Shown here in pieces: positions 33,363-41,700 of a stretch of 59,130 nucleotides of DNA. The stretch comes from JAAYEA01 sp012689325 (GTDB lineage Bacteria > Chloroflexota > Anaerolineae > JAAYEA01), in NCBI GenBank assembly GCA_036841525.1, contig DAITVZ010000026.1, positions 1 to 59,130 of the forward strand. Direction: 5' to 3'. The number at the start of each line of letters is the position of its first letter. The first letter of the stretch is position 1. A program made the position numbers and the translations under genes. The notes beneath the pieces are model-generated. The model was not told the DNA's origin and did not search any database. It saw nothing but the letters and a program-made list of their open reading frames with translations.

Positions 33363-33926
33363 ATGGAAACCAGTTCTCGGGTACGCAAAATCGCGGTTGC
33401 GGGGGTATTGGGCGCGATCTCGGTATTGTTAGGGGCCACGCATTGGGGCTTCATCCCCTGGATCAGCGGCGCCGCCCTCACGATCATGCACGTTCCGGTG
33501 ATCATCGGCGCGGTGCTGGAAGGGCCCGTGGTGGGCCTGGTGATCGGCCTGATCTTTGGCGTGTTCAGCCTGATCCAGGCGGCCATCGCGCCTACCGGCC
33601 CCACGGACGTCTGGTTCACCAACCCCTTGGTCTCGGTGCTGCCCCGGCTCCTCATCGGCCCCGTGGCCTGGCTGGTCTATCAGGGCGTCCGGCGCGTCCA
33701 TGAGGTCGCCGGTCTGGCGGTGGCCGGGGTGGCCGGCAGCCTGACCAACACGCTGCTGGTGCTGGGCATGCTCGGCGTGCTGGGCCATGTGCCTTGGGCC
33801 GCCCTGCCGCCGATCATCTGGGCCAACGGCCTCCCCGAGGCGGTGGCTTCGGCGGTGATCACGGTTGTGGTCGTGGCCGCCTGGAAGCGCATCGCCATCG
33901 GCCGCAAGCAAGGATCGTCGATATAG
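33363..33926 (+). CDS. ECF transporter S component, probably pantothenate (PanT-like)
   Basis: I start at ATG 33363 (METSSRVRKIAVAGVLGA) after GGGGAGG, giving 187 residues. Six hydrophobic helices are visible. The N-terminal Ala-rich helix (RKIAVAGVLGAISVLLG) carries the AxxxA motif that docks on EcfT. Segments TIMHVPVIIGAVLEGPVVG and LVSVLPRLLIGPVAWLVY are typical of S components. The substrate is inferred: the next gene is coaX, which phosphorylates pantothenate, so this most likely binds pantothenate or pantetheine. Folate or another vitamin remains possible. Confidence 0.82.
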   Translation: METSSRVRKIAVAGVLGAISVLLGATHWGFIPWISGAALTIMHVPVIIGAVLEGPVVGLVIGLIFGVFSLIQAAIAPTGPTDVWFTNPLVSVLPRLLIGPVAWLVYQGVRRVHEVAGLAVAGVAGSLTNTLLVLGMLGVLGHVPWAALPPIIWANGLPEAVASAVITVVVVAAWKRIAIGRKQGSSI

Positions 33927-33933
33927 CGCTCGG

Positions 33934-33979
33934 GACCTGACAGGTCCCAGATAGAGCGCCATCTGGGTCCTGTCAGGTC
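33934..33979. repeat. long inverted repeat between S component and coaX
   Basis: A 19-nt arm (33934-33952, starting GACCTGACAGG) pairs with 33961-33979 (ending CCTGTCAGGTC) with a single T-T mismatch and an 8-nt loop. No T-run follows, so it is not an ordinary terminator. The CCTGACAGG core resembles the operator at 26370-26388. It may be a REP element tuning coaX expression or a binding site. Confidence 0.75.
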
Positions 33980-34001
33980 TCCTTCCCGCGAAAGGAGACC
34001 C

Positions 34002-34772
34002 ATGATGCTCCTCGCCATCGACATCGGCAACACCAACATGGTGCTGGGCGTCCACGGCGAAGGCGGCTGGATGCACCAGTGGCGCATCCATACCGACCGC
34101 GACAAGATGGCCGACGAATACGCCGTGCTGCTGCGCTCGCTCCTGCAGGAAGCGGGGCTGCAAGGCCAGCATCTGGACCGCGTCGCGCTGGCCAGCGTGG
34201 TGCCGCCGCTCACCAACGTCATCGCCGAGACGGTCAACCGCGTGCTGGGCCACAAGCCGCTGATCATCGGCCCCGGCGTCCGCACCGGCATCCGCGTGCG
34301 CACCGAGAACCCCGCCGAAGTCGGCGCGGACCTGGTAGCCAACGCCGTGGCCGCCTATGAGAGGCTGCGCACCCACTGCATCGTCGTGGATTTCGGCACA
34401 GCCACCACCTTTACTGCCGTGGCCGCGCCCGGCGACCTGATGGGCGTCGCCATCGCCCCAGGGCTGGGGACCTCGGCCAGCGCGCTGGCCGAAAGGACCT
34501 CCCAGCTCCCGCGCATCCAACTGCAACCGCCGCCGACCGCCATCGGCCGCAACACCATCCACTCCATGCAGTCGGGGCTGGTGTACGGCCACGTGGGCGT
34601 GATCAAAGAGCTCGTGGCGCGCATGAGCGCCGAGTTGGGCCCGGGGACCCAGGCCATCGCCACCGGCGGGCTATCCGCCGTCCTGGCGCCCCTGGCCGGC
34701 TGCTTTGTCGCCGTGGATATGGGCCTGACCCTGGACGGGGTGCGCCTGATCGCCGAGCGCAACCCGAGCTAG
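34002..34772 (+). CDS. coaX: type III pantothenate kinase
   Basis: A 256-residue ASKHA-fold kinase performing the first step of CoA synthesis, ATP-dependent phosphorylation of pantothenate. The N-terminal phosphate loop is LLAIDIGNTNMVLG (residues 3-16). The substrate and catalytic segments are IIGPGVRTG, AEVGADLVANAVAAY (catalytic Asp) and VVDFGTATTF. The C-terminus has AIATGGLSAVLAP. CoaX is feedback-insensitive in most bacteria. AAAGGAGACC precedes the ATG. Placement after an ECF transporter indicates joint uptake and trapping of the vitamin. It overlaps the convergent glycosidase gene by 4 nt. Confidence 0.95.
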   Translation: MMLLAIDIGNTNMVLGVHGEGGWMHQWRIHTDRDKMADEYAVLLRSLLQEAGLQGQHLDRVALASVVPPLTNVIAETVNRVLGHKPLIIGPGVRTGIRVRTENPAEVGADLVANAVAAYERLRTHCIVVDFGTATTFTAVAAPGDLMGVAIAPGLGTSASALAERTSQLPRIQLQPPPTAIGRNTIHSMQSGLVYGHVGVIKELVARMSAELGPGTQAIATGGLSAVLAPLAGCFVAVDMGLTLDGVRLIAERNPS

Positions 34773-36592
34773 GGCGCCGGCGCGCCGGCCTGCTCGGTGA
34801 GCAGGCGGCCCAGGATCGTGTAGGCGCAAGCGGGCCAGCTTCCGCCGTGGTACGATAGCACGCTGCCCAGTATCGGGTGAATTAGGAATCCGAAGCCCTG
34901 GTCCTTCAGCACGGTGCAGTACCGCTCCGCGATCAGCCTGCCGACTTCCTTTCGGCTGGACTCGAACAGGCCGGTGCAGATATAGATGTTTCCCGGCGGC
35001 ACGACATTGCCGCGCCCGATGGCATAGTTCCTGGCGTCGAAATAGTCGCTGTCCTGGCGCTCGCTGGCGATGCCGAAGGGGCTGAGGAACACACCCTCAA
35101 CAGACAGGTCGTCGGCGATCTTGTTGACGATCTCCTGCGGCAGACGGTCGCCGAGGATGATCGGCAGATAATGGATGAACGAGCCCGAGATGACGTGCTC
35201 GTGGGTGAACGGGACGAGCCCGACAAAGCACTCGCCATCCCACATGTGGGCGATCATCCTCTCGAGCAGCCCCTTCGACTTGGCGTACCACGACGCGGCA
35301 ACCTCGTCCGGCTCCCCGAGCAGCTTGGCGAGGTCGCCAACCGCCTCGAACAGCAGCACCAGGTAGGCGCTGAGGTCTGGAGAGGCAACCTGCATATGCT
35401 CCGTGAATAGGGTGGTGTCGTCGAAACCGGTTTCGTCCCCGTGCTCGAAGGCGGGCAGGCCGTCTCCATCCTCATCCCTGTACTTCATGAACCAGTCCCC
35501 CCAGCGGCCGACGCTCTCATATAGGAGCTCGAGCTTTGCACGCGGGATCTCTTTGACCAGGTCGTGATGCTTCATGATCTGCTTGATCGCCCAGCCGTGC
35601 ATGGGCGGCTTGACCAACTGGGTCGTTCCGAATTCGTCGTTATACGAGTCGGGGAGTTGCCCCACAGGGCTGACCCGGTCGAGGGGGCTGAGCAAGAGCT
35701 CGATGGCAATGTCCATGTGCTCCTGCAGCGCCACGGCGTTCTGGCACATCTGCCACTGGGAGCCCATCGAGGAGCCGATCATCAACATCATGTTGTGGGT
35801 AATGACCCGGCCAGTCGGGTCCATGAGATAGGACCACAGCGTATACTCGGCTTCCCGGCGCCCATCCTCAAACGGCGCGACAAACTGCGGCATCCCGGCG
35901 AAGAACCGCTCCCAATCGGCTTGCATGCTGGCCTTGGCCTCCGCATACTGCGGATAGCCCTCCCGCACCCACCCCGAGTGGGTGAACTCTTCCATGCCGA
36001 GGGTAAACCCGCCCTCGGGGCCGGGGTGGGTGTTGCCCCGAATCTCGCCATTCGAGAGCTTGTCCCAATTCCAGTCGCTCTCGAAATCAAAGGCTGAGCC
36101 TTCCAGCCCTTTGAAGATGAAAGAGCAGATCGAGCGAAACGGCGCTTCCCAGGCGCCATCGCGGCGCGGCCTGACGATATCGTGCTGGCCCAGGGTCTTC
36201 TCGAAGCGCAGCCCCATGCCCCTGTCGCCTTCCGCGATGAGCGTGGTCGGACTGGCATAGGTGAAACGGACCTGCCCGTGGCGTGTCAACAGGGTAAGCT
36301 CGGCTGCATCGGCCTTGACCACAAACGGGACCTTGCGTCCTTGGTGCGTCGGATAAATATCCAGGAGCTTGTTACCATCCCGAGCGCGGGCCCTGGCCCC
36401 GCGCAGGGTGCCAAGGTAGAGGCTGGCCATTCCATAGCTGTTGTCGCCGACGAACAGGGCAAACCAGGCGCCGCGGCGTTTGAAGAGATTGCCCTTGATG
36501 CGGTAGAACTGCTTCACGTCGCGGAAATAGGGGTCGGCTAGGGCCTGCTGACGCGGTAACTCGCTGCTCGTGATCTCGTCTGCCGGTTTCAT
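34769..36592 (-). CDS. (alpha/alpha)6-barrel glycoside hydrolase, GH63/MGH1-like
   Basis: I start at ATG 36592 (MKPADEITSSEL) after GGAGGAGG, giving 607 residues. An N-terminal beta domain (about 20-200) is followed by a six-hairpin catalytic region. Motifs include SYNDEFGTTQLVKPPMHGWAI, YRDEDGDGLPAFEHGDETG, WDGECFVGLVPFTHE and GSVLSYHGGSWPACAYTIL, matching mannosylglycerate-hydrolase/GH63-type proteins. The Asp/Glu in EDGDGLPAFEHGDE and the late region are catalytic candidates. No signal peptide, so it is probably cytoplasmic, acting on imported oligosaccharides. It is convergent with coaX and has its own promoter. Confidence 0.78.
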   Translation of the reverse strand: MKPADEITSSELPRQQALADPYFRDVKQFYRIKGNLFKRRGAWFALFVGDNSYGMASLYLGTLRGARARARDGNKLLDIYPTHQGRKVPFVVKADAAELTLLTRHGQVRFTYASPTTLIAEGDRGMGLRFEKTLGQHDIVRPRRDGAWEAPFRSICSFIFKGLEGSAFDFESDWNWDKLSNGEIRGNTHPGPEGGFTLGMEEFTHSGWVREGYPQYAEAKASMQADWERFFAGMPQFVAPFEDGRREAEYTLWSYLMDPTGRVITHNMMLMIGSSMGSQWQMCQNAVALQEHMDIAIELLLSPLDRVSPVGQLPDSYNDEFGTTQLVKPPMHGWAIKQIMKHHDLVKEIPRAKLELLYESVGRWGDWFMKYRDEDGDGLPAFEHGDETGFDDTTLFTEHMQVASPDLSAYLVLLFEAVGDLAKLLGEPDEVAASWYAKSKGLLERMIAHMWDGECFVGLVPFTHEHVISGSFIHYLPIILGDRLPQEIVNKIADDLSVEGVFLSPFGIASERQDSDYFDARNYAIGRGNVVPPGNIYICTGLFESSRKEVGRLIAERYCTVLKDQGFGFLIHPILGSVLSYHGGSWPACAYTILGRLLTEQAGAPAP

Positions 36593-36696
36593 GCCTGTCC
36601 TCCTCCAGTCCTGAGCATCATGGAAGCTTGCACGTCGACATCGGTGCGTATCTCGCTCTGGGTGTCTTCCAGACAAGACCCTATGCGTCTCGCTCG

Positions 36697-36726
36697 ATTA
36701 TATGCCCGCCCGGTCAGGAGCGTCAA
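36697..36726 (-). promoter_or_regulatory. promoter of the six-hairpin glycosidase gene
   Basis: On the minus strand TTGACG (36721-36726), an 18 nt spacer and a perfect TATAAT (36697-36702), about 105 nt before the start. Confidence 0.6.
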
Positions 36727-36763
36727 GCCCGGCAAGCCAGTGCTTCGCGCCAAGTCGCTCCGT

Positions 36764-36792
36764 TTGCCTTCGCAGCGATCCTGGCGTACAAT
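36764..36792 (+). promoter_or_regulatory. promoter of the hydantoinase/oxoprolinase A gene
   Basis: TTGCCT (36764-36769), a 17 nt spacer and TACAAT (36787-36792). The leader of about 90 nt starts close to the small palindrome CTGT-CGT-ACAG (36798-36808), a possible operator. Confidence 0.6.
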
Positions 36793-36887
36793 GTAACTGT
36801 CGTACAGATCGAGGATGGCTCCAGACGGTGCTGCCTGAGAAACGCTTTCCGGCACCCGTCTATTTTTGTGTCTGGGATGGAGGCTGT

Positions 36888-38870
36888 ATGCAGGAGAAGA
36901 ACAGGCTGGCGTTGGGCATTGATACGGGCGGCACCTTCACCGACGCAGTGCTGTTGGACGTGCGGAGCGGCAAGATCACCGCTTCTGCCAAGGCGCTGAC
37001 CACGTATGCGGACCTGTCCATCGGCATCAGCGAGGCCATTCAGGGGCTGTGGCCTTTCGACCCCGCTGAGGTCGAGGCCGTATCGCTTTCCAGCACCCTG
37101 GCCACCAACGCCATCGTCGAGGAACGCGGGCGGCCGATATGTCTGGTGCTGATCGGCTACGATTCCGAGTTGCTGCGCAACCGCGGCTTTATGTCCGAGC
37201 TGGGCACCGATGATGTGGTCTTTGTGCGCGGCGGGCACGATGTGCAGGGCGACGAGCAGGAGCCGCTGGACCAGCAAGCCATCGCCGAGATCGCCGCGGC
37301 CAAGCGCGGCCAGGTGGCCGCCTTTGCGGTATCCAGCTACTTTTCGGTGCGCAACAGCGCGCACGAGTTGCGCGCCAAGGCTCTGCTGGAGGAACTCACC
37401 GGACTCCCCGTCACCTGCGGCCACGAACTGAGCCAGCAGCTCAACTCGATCACCCGCGCCACCACCGCCGCCCTCAACGCCCGGCTTATCCCCCTGTTGC
37501 GGGACCTGATCAACGCCGTGCAAGCGACGCTGTCTCGGCTGGGGGTAACGGCGCCACTGATGGTGGTCAAAGGCGATGGCTCGCTCATGGCTGCCGAGGT
37601 GGCGTTGGCCCGCCCCGTGGAGACCATTCTCTCCGGCCCGGCGGCCAGCGCCGTCGGCGGGCACTATTTGGCCCGGCAGGACGACATCGTCGTGGTGGAT
37701 ATGGGCGGCACCACCACCGACATCGCCATCCTGAGCGGCGGGCATCCGCGCCTCAACCCCGAAGGCGCGCGGGTGGGCCGCTGGCAGACCATGGTGGAGG
37801 CGGTGGACGTGCGCACCGTCGCCCTCGGCGGCGACAGCCACGTGCGCTATGATCGCGAGGGCTTTTTCCAGATCGGCCCCCGCCGGGTGATCTCGCTCAG
37901 CCGCTTGGCCGCCGAGCGCGAGGGCGTGCTCGAGGTTCTGGAGCGCCAGTGGGCGGGCAAGCACCTGCATCAGGAGGCGGGCATCTTTGTCTGCCCCACC
38001 GGCCAGATACCCGACGATCTGCCCGAGCTCTATGCCCCCCTGCGCGATGGCCCCATGGCCCTGGAGGACTTGTTGCTCCAATCGGGCTACCCCTACGCCG
38101 TGCGCAACCAGATCTTCACCTGGCAGACCCAGGGCTTGGTCACCCTGGCGGGCTTTACCCCCAGCGATGCCCTGCACGTCTTGGGCCAATTCCGCCTGTG
38201 GTCGCCCGAAGCGGCGCGGTTCGGCGCCGGCATCCTGTGTCGCCTGTCCGGACTGACCACCGAGGAGGTCTGCCACCGAGTGGTGCAGGGCGTCGTCGAC
38301 ATGGCCTCGCGCGAGATCGTGGCCAAGACCATCAGCGATGCCATTGGTCCCGTCGCCTGGCCAGGCGACCACATCACCGAGTACATCCTCCGCCAAGCGC
38401 TCGACCATGGCGGCAACGATCCGAGCATGGATTACGCCATGCGCATCAAGCGGCCGCTGGTAGCCATCGGCGCGCCGGTGGACGCCTACTTTCCCGCGGT
38501 GGCCCAGCAGCTCCATGGCGAGCTGGTGATCCCGCCCTATGCGGGGGTAGCCAACGCCGTGGGCGCGGTGGCGGGCAGCGTCATCCAGCGCCTGCTCGTC
38601 TTTATCCGGCCGCTGGAGCACTCGGGGTTCCGCCTGCATAGCGTGGAGGAGGTGCAGGACTTTCAGAGCCTGCCCGAGGCCATCGCCGCGGCGACGACCC
38701 GAGGCGAGGCGCTGGTGAGGGAGCGCGCCGTCGAGGCGGGCGCCGTGGCCGTGGAGACGCGGGTGGACCGCGAGGACGACATCGCCATCACGGGCCAGCA
38801 CCGCGAGGAGATCTACCTGGGCACGCGCCTCGCCATCACCGCCATCGGCCGCGTCATCGGCGAGAACTAG
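36888..38870 (+). CDS. hydantoinase/oxoprolinase family protein, HyuA subunit type
   Basis: The start at ATG 36888 (MQEKNRLALGIDTGGTFTDA) follows GGAGG, giving 660 residues. The N-terminal Hydant_A_N domain begins with GIDTGGTFTDAVLLD. The central ASKHA ATPase core contains SSTLATNAIVEERG, ETILSGPAASAVGG, VVVDMGGTTTDIAIL and RTVALGGDSHV. These ATP-dependent enzymes hydrolyse cyclic amides such as hydantoins or 5-oxoproline or carboxylate ketones. They normally need a B subunit, but no hyuB is adjacent. This A-only form may act alone, as some family members do, or partner in trans. It is monocistronic. Confidence 0.9.
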   Translation: MQEKNRLALGIDTGGTFTDAVLLDVRSGKITASAKALTTYADLSIGISEAIQGLWPFDPAEVEAVSLSSTLATNAIVEERGRPICLVLIGYDSELLRNRGFMSELGTDDVVFVRGGHDVQGDEQEPLDQQAIAEIAAAKRGQVAAFAVSSYFSVRNSAHELRAKALLEELTGLPVTCGHELSQQLNSITRATTAALNARLIPLLRDLINAVQATLSRLGVTAPLMVVKGDGSLMAAEVALARPVETILSGPAASAVGGHYLARQDDIVVVDMGGTTTDIAILSGGHPRLNPEGARVGRWQTMVEAVDVRTVALGGDSHVRYDREGFFQIGPRRVISLSRLAAEREGVLEVLERQWAGKHLHQEAGIFVCPTGQIPDDLPELYAPLRDGPMALEDLLLQSGYPYAVRNQIFTWQTQGLVTLAGFTPSDALHVLGQFRLWSPEAARFGAGILCRLSGLTTEEVCHRVVQGVVDMASREIVAKTISDAIGPVAWPGDHITEYILRQALDHGGNDPSMDYAMRIKRPLVAIGAPVDAYFPAVAQQLHGELVIPPYAGVANAVGAVAGSVIQRLLVFIRPLEHSGFRLHSVEEVQDFQSLPEAIAAATTRGEALVRERAVEAGAVAVETRVDREDDIAITGQHREEIYLGTRLAITAIGRVIGEN

Positions 38871-38877
38871 CTGTCTC

Positions 38878-38911
38878 GCAGGCCCTCCGCTCGGCTGAGC
38901 GGAGGGCCTGC
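38878..38911 (+). terminator. terminator-like hairpin after the hydantoinase A gene
   Basis: A perfect 15-bp stem GCAGGCCCTCCGCTC (38878-38892) and GAGCGGAGGGCCTGC (38897-38911) with a GGCT loop, followed by the imperfect U-tract TGTTGTCT. Confidence 0.72.
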
Positions 38912-38923
38912 TGTTGTCTCCGC

Positions 38924-38953
38924 TTGCGCCCTGGCGCGCTTTGCGCATATAAT
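38924..38953 (+). promoter_or_regulatory. promoter of the sulfatase-glycosidase operon
   Basis: TTGCGC (38924-38929), an 18 nt spacer and a perfect TATAAT (38948-38953), 26 nt before ATG 38980. Confidence 0.62.
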
Positions 38954-38979
38954 GCGCCAATCCCGTCAGGAGCCAGCGC

Positions 38980-40281
38980 ATGAGCTATCCGAATATCCTG
39001 TACCTCCATTCCCACGACACCGGCCGCTATATCCAGCCCTACGGCTATGACATCCCCACGCCCAACCTGCAAGCTCTGGCCGAGGAGGGCGTCCTCTTTC
39101 GCCAGGCCTTCAACGCCGCGCCCACCTGCTCGCCCAGCCGCGCCTGCCTGCTAACGGGCCAATCGGCCCACAGCAGCGGCATGATCGGCCTGGCCCACCG
39201 AGGCTTCGCCCTGGCCGACTATTCCCAGCACATCGCGCACACCCTGCGCGGGGCAGGCTACACCTCGACGCTCATCGGCGTGCAGCACGTCGCCGCCGAC
39301 CGCTCGATCATAGGCTATGACCGCTGCGTGGACACGGCCAGCACCCACGCTCGAGACGTAGTTCCCGCCGCGATCCAGTTTCTGAGCGCCAAGCCGCAGC
39401 AGCCCTTCTTCCTCGACGTAGGCTTTTCCGAGACGCACCGCGAGTTCATCGAGCCTGGCCCTGCCGACGATAGCCGCTACCTGCGCCCGCCGGCCCCCCT
39501 GCCGGACACCCCCGAGACGCGCCACGACATGGCTTGCTTCCGCGCCACCGCCCGCGTGCTGGACCAGGGCATGGGCGCCGTGCTGCAAGCGCTGGCCGAC
39601 CACGAGCTGGCCGAGAACACGCTGGTGATCTGCACCACCGACCATGGCATCGCCTTCCCCGGCATGAAGTGCAACCTCACCGATCACGGCCTGGGCGTGA
39701 TGCTGATCATGCGCGGGCCCGGCGGCTTCGCCGGCGGCAAGGTCGTGGACGGCCTGGTCTCCCATATCGACCTCTTTCCCACCATCTGCGAGCTGTTGGG
39801 GATCGAGCGCCCGGCCTGGCTGCAAGGCCGCTCCGTCTTGCCCCTGGTGCGCGGCGAGGCGGCTGAGGTCAACGAGGCCATCTACGCCGACGTCACCTAC
39901 CACGCCGCTTACGAGCCGCAGCGCTGCGTCCGCACACAGCGCTGGAAGTACATCCGCCGCTTCGGCGACCGCGAGACGCCGGTGCTCCCCAATTGCGACG
40001 ACAGCCCCAGCAAGGACGTCTGGCTCAGGGCCGACTGGCGCGAGCGGACCATCGCCCGTGAGCAGCTCTACGACCTCTGGTTCGATCCCAACGAGGCGCA
40101 CAACCTCGCCGATGACCCGGAACAGGCCGCCGTGCTGCGCGAGATGCGGCAGCGGCTGGAGCGCTGGATGCGCGAGACCGACGATCCCCTGTTGCGCGGC
40201 CCAGTTCCCGCGCCCCACGGCGCCCGCGTGAACGACCCCGACGGGCTATCGCCACGAGAGACGCCCATTCTTGTCGAATAA
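38980..40281 (+). CDS. sulfatase, heparan N-sulfatase-like (CSPSR)
   Basis: A 433-residue type I sulfatase. The formylglycine motif CSPSR is at residues 50-54 (Cys50 is oxidised after translation), followed by ACLLTGQSAHSSGM. Metal-binding residues sit in HSHDTGRYIQPYG near the N-terminus and in CTTDHGIAFPGMK. The C-terminal half has the family YDLWFDPNEAHNLADDPE motif. The HDTGRYIQPYG start is typical of N-sulfoglucosamine sulfohydrolase-like members. No signal peptide is evident, so it would act on imported sulfated sugars. No maturation enzyme lies nearby. It is followed after 11 nt by a second sulfatase. Confidence 0.93.
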   Translation: MSYPNILYLHSHDTGRYIQPYGYDIPTPNLQALAEEGVLFRQAFNAAPTCSPSRACLLTGQSAHSSGMIGLAHRGFALADYSQHIAHTLRGAGYTSTLIGVQHVAADRSIIGYDRCVDTASTHARDVVPAAIQFLSAKPQQPFFLDVGFSETHREFIEPGPADDSRYLRPPAPLPDTPETRHDMACFRATARVLDQGMGAVLQALADHELAENTLVICTTDHGIAFPGMKCNLTDHGLGVMLIMRGPGGFAGGKVVDGLVSHIDLFPTICELLGIERPAWLQGRSVLPLVRGEAAEVNEAIYADVTYHAAYEPQRCVRTQRWKYIRRFGDRETPVLPNCDDSPSKDVWLRADWRERTIAREQLYDLWFDPNEAHNLADDPEQAAVLREMRQRLERWMRETDDPLLRGPVPAPHGARVNDPDGLSPRETPILVE

Positions 40282-40292
40282 GGAGCAAGACC

Positions 40293-41681
40293 ATGGCCAG
40301 AATCCGTCCAGACCGGCCCAATGTCATCGTCTTTTTCACCGACCAGCAGCGCTGGGATGCGGCGGGGGTCTTTGGCAACCCGCTGGAGCTGATGCCCAAC
40401 TTTGACCGCATGGCCACCCAGGGCACCCACGTCTACAACTGCTTCACCTGCCAGCCCGTCTGCGGGCCGGCCCGCGCCTCACTGCAGACCGGTCTTTACG
40501 CCACCAACACGGGCTGTTTCCGCAACGGCATCGCTATCCAGCCCGACGCGGTCACCCTCGGCCACCTTTTCCGCCAAGCGGGCTATCGCACCGGCTATAT
40601 CGGCAAGTGGCACCTCGGCGAGCATGGGCCCGGCGCCGTGGATCCCCAGTTCCGCAGCGGCTATGACGACTGGCTTGGCTCCAATGCCCTGGAGTTCACC
40701 TCCGACGCCTACAATACCGTCATGTACGACGGCGCGGGCAAGCCGGTCAAGCTCCCCGGCTACCGCGTGGACGCCCTCACCGATGCCGCCATCCGTTACA
40801 TCGATCAGCACCAGGCGCAGCCCTTCTACCTGATGATGTCGTTCATCGAGCCGCACTTTCAGAACCACCGGGACGACTATCCCGCGCCCGATGGCTATGA
40901 GGAGCGCTATCGCGGTCGGTGGATCCCGCCGGACCTCGCCGCGCTGGGCGGCACCACCCACCAGCACCTGGCGGGCTATTGGGGCATGATCAAGCGGCTG
41001 GACGAGGCGCTGGGCCGCCTGCTGGACGCGCTCAAGAGCCTGGGGCTGCGCGAGGATACCATCGTCCTCTTTACCACTGACCACGGCTGCCACTTCAAGA
41101 CCCGCAACGGCGAGTACAAGCGCTCCTGCCATGATAGCTCGATCCGGCTGCCCACCGCGCTGACCGGCCCCGGATTTGAGAGCGGCGGCCAGCTACGCGA
41201 GATGGTGAGCCTGGTGGACCTCCCAGCCACCTTGCTGGATGCCGCGGGACTGCCCGTGCCCGCGCACTTTCAGGGGGGCTCCATCCTGCCCCTGACCCGG
41301 GGCGAGCGCGAAGGCTGGCCGGAGGAGGTCTATGTGCAGATCAGCGAGTCTCAGGTGGGACGGTGCATTCGCACCAAGCGCTGGAAGTACAGCGTGGTGG
41401 CCCCGGATGGCGACGGCGGCAAGGACCCCTACGCCGCCCGGTACGTCGAGGAATTCCTATACGACGTGGCCTCCGACCCCTACGAGCTGCGCAACCTGGT
41501 GCACGAGGCCAGCCACGCCGAGGTGCGCGCCATGCTGCGCCAGCGGCTGATCGCGCGCATGATCGAAGCAGGCGAGAAGGCGCCCACCATCGAGCCCGCC
41601 GAGTCGCGGCCCAGCGGCCAGCGTCTCGGTTTCGCTGAGGGCGAGGTCGGGCTGGAGACGCCCCGCCGGCTCAAGCTGTAG
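40293..41681 (+). CDS. arylsulfatase-family sulfatase (CGPAR)
   Basis: A 462-residue type I sulfatase. It opens with NVIVFFTDQQRWD (metal Asp), and the formylglycine motif is CGPAR at residues 57-61, followed by ASLQTGLY. IGKWHLGEHG holds the active-site Lys/His and FTTDHGCHFKTRNGEYKRSCHD the second metal site. The C-terminal YDVASDPYELRNLVHE is typical. There is no signal peptide. It differs clearly from the preceding sulfatase, so the pair probably removes sulfate from different positions of one polysaccharide. Both share a promoter at 38924. Confidence 0.93.
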   Translation: MARIRPDRPNVIVFFTDQQRWDAAGVFGNPLELMPNFDRMATQGTHVYNCFTCQPVCGPARASLQTGLYATNTGCFRNGIAIQPDAVTLGHLFRQAGYRTGYIGKWHLGEHGPGAVDPQFRSGYDDWLGSNALEFTSDAYNTVMYDGAGKPVKLPGYRVDALTDAAIRYIDQHQAQPFYLMMSFIEPHFQNHRDDYPAPDGYEERYRGRWIPPDLAALGGTTHQHLAGYWGMIKRLDEALGRLLDALKSLGLREDTIVLFTTDHGCHFKTRNGEYKRSCHDSSIRLPTALTGPGFESGGQLREMVSLVDLPATLLDAAGLPVPAHFQGGSILPLTRGEREGWPEEVYVQISESQVGRCIRTKRWKYSVVAPDGDGGKDPYAARYVEEFLYDVASDPYELRNLVHEASHAEVRAMLRQRLIARMIEAGEKAPTIEPAESRPSGQRLGFAEGEVGLETPRRLKL

Positions 41682-41700
41682 CAAGCGCCAGGAGGTCAGG

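Noticed and set aside
33934..33979. The inverted repeat before coaX as an intrinsic terminator
   Set aside because: No T-run follows either arm, and coaX has no obvious promoter after it.
36723..38981. A 752-residue minus-strand frame opposite the hydantoinase A gene
   Set aside because: It is an antisense shadow of GC-rich codons: His/Gly/Ala-rich composition, no ribosome site, no recognisable motif.
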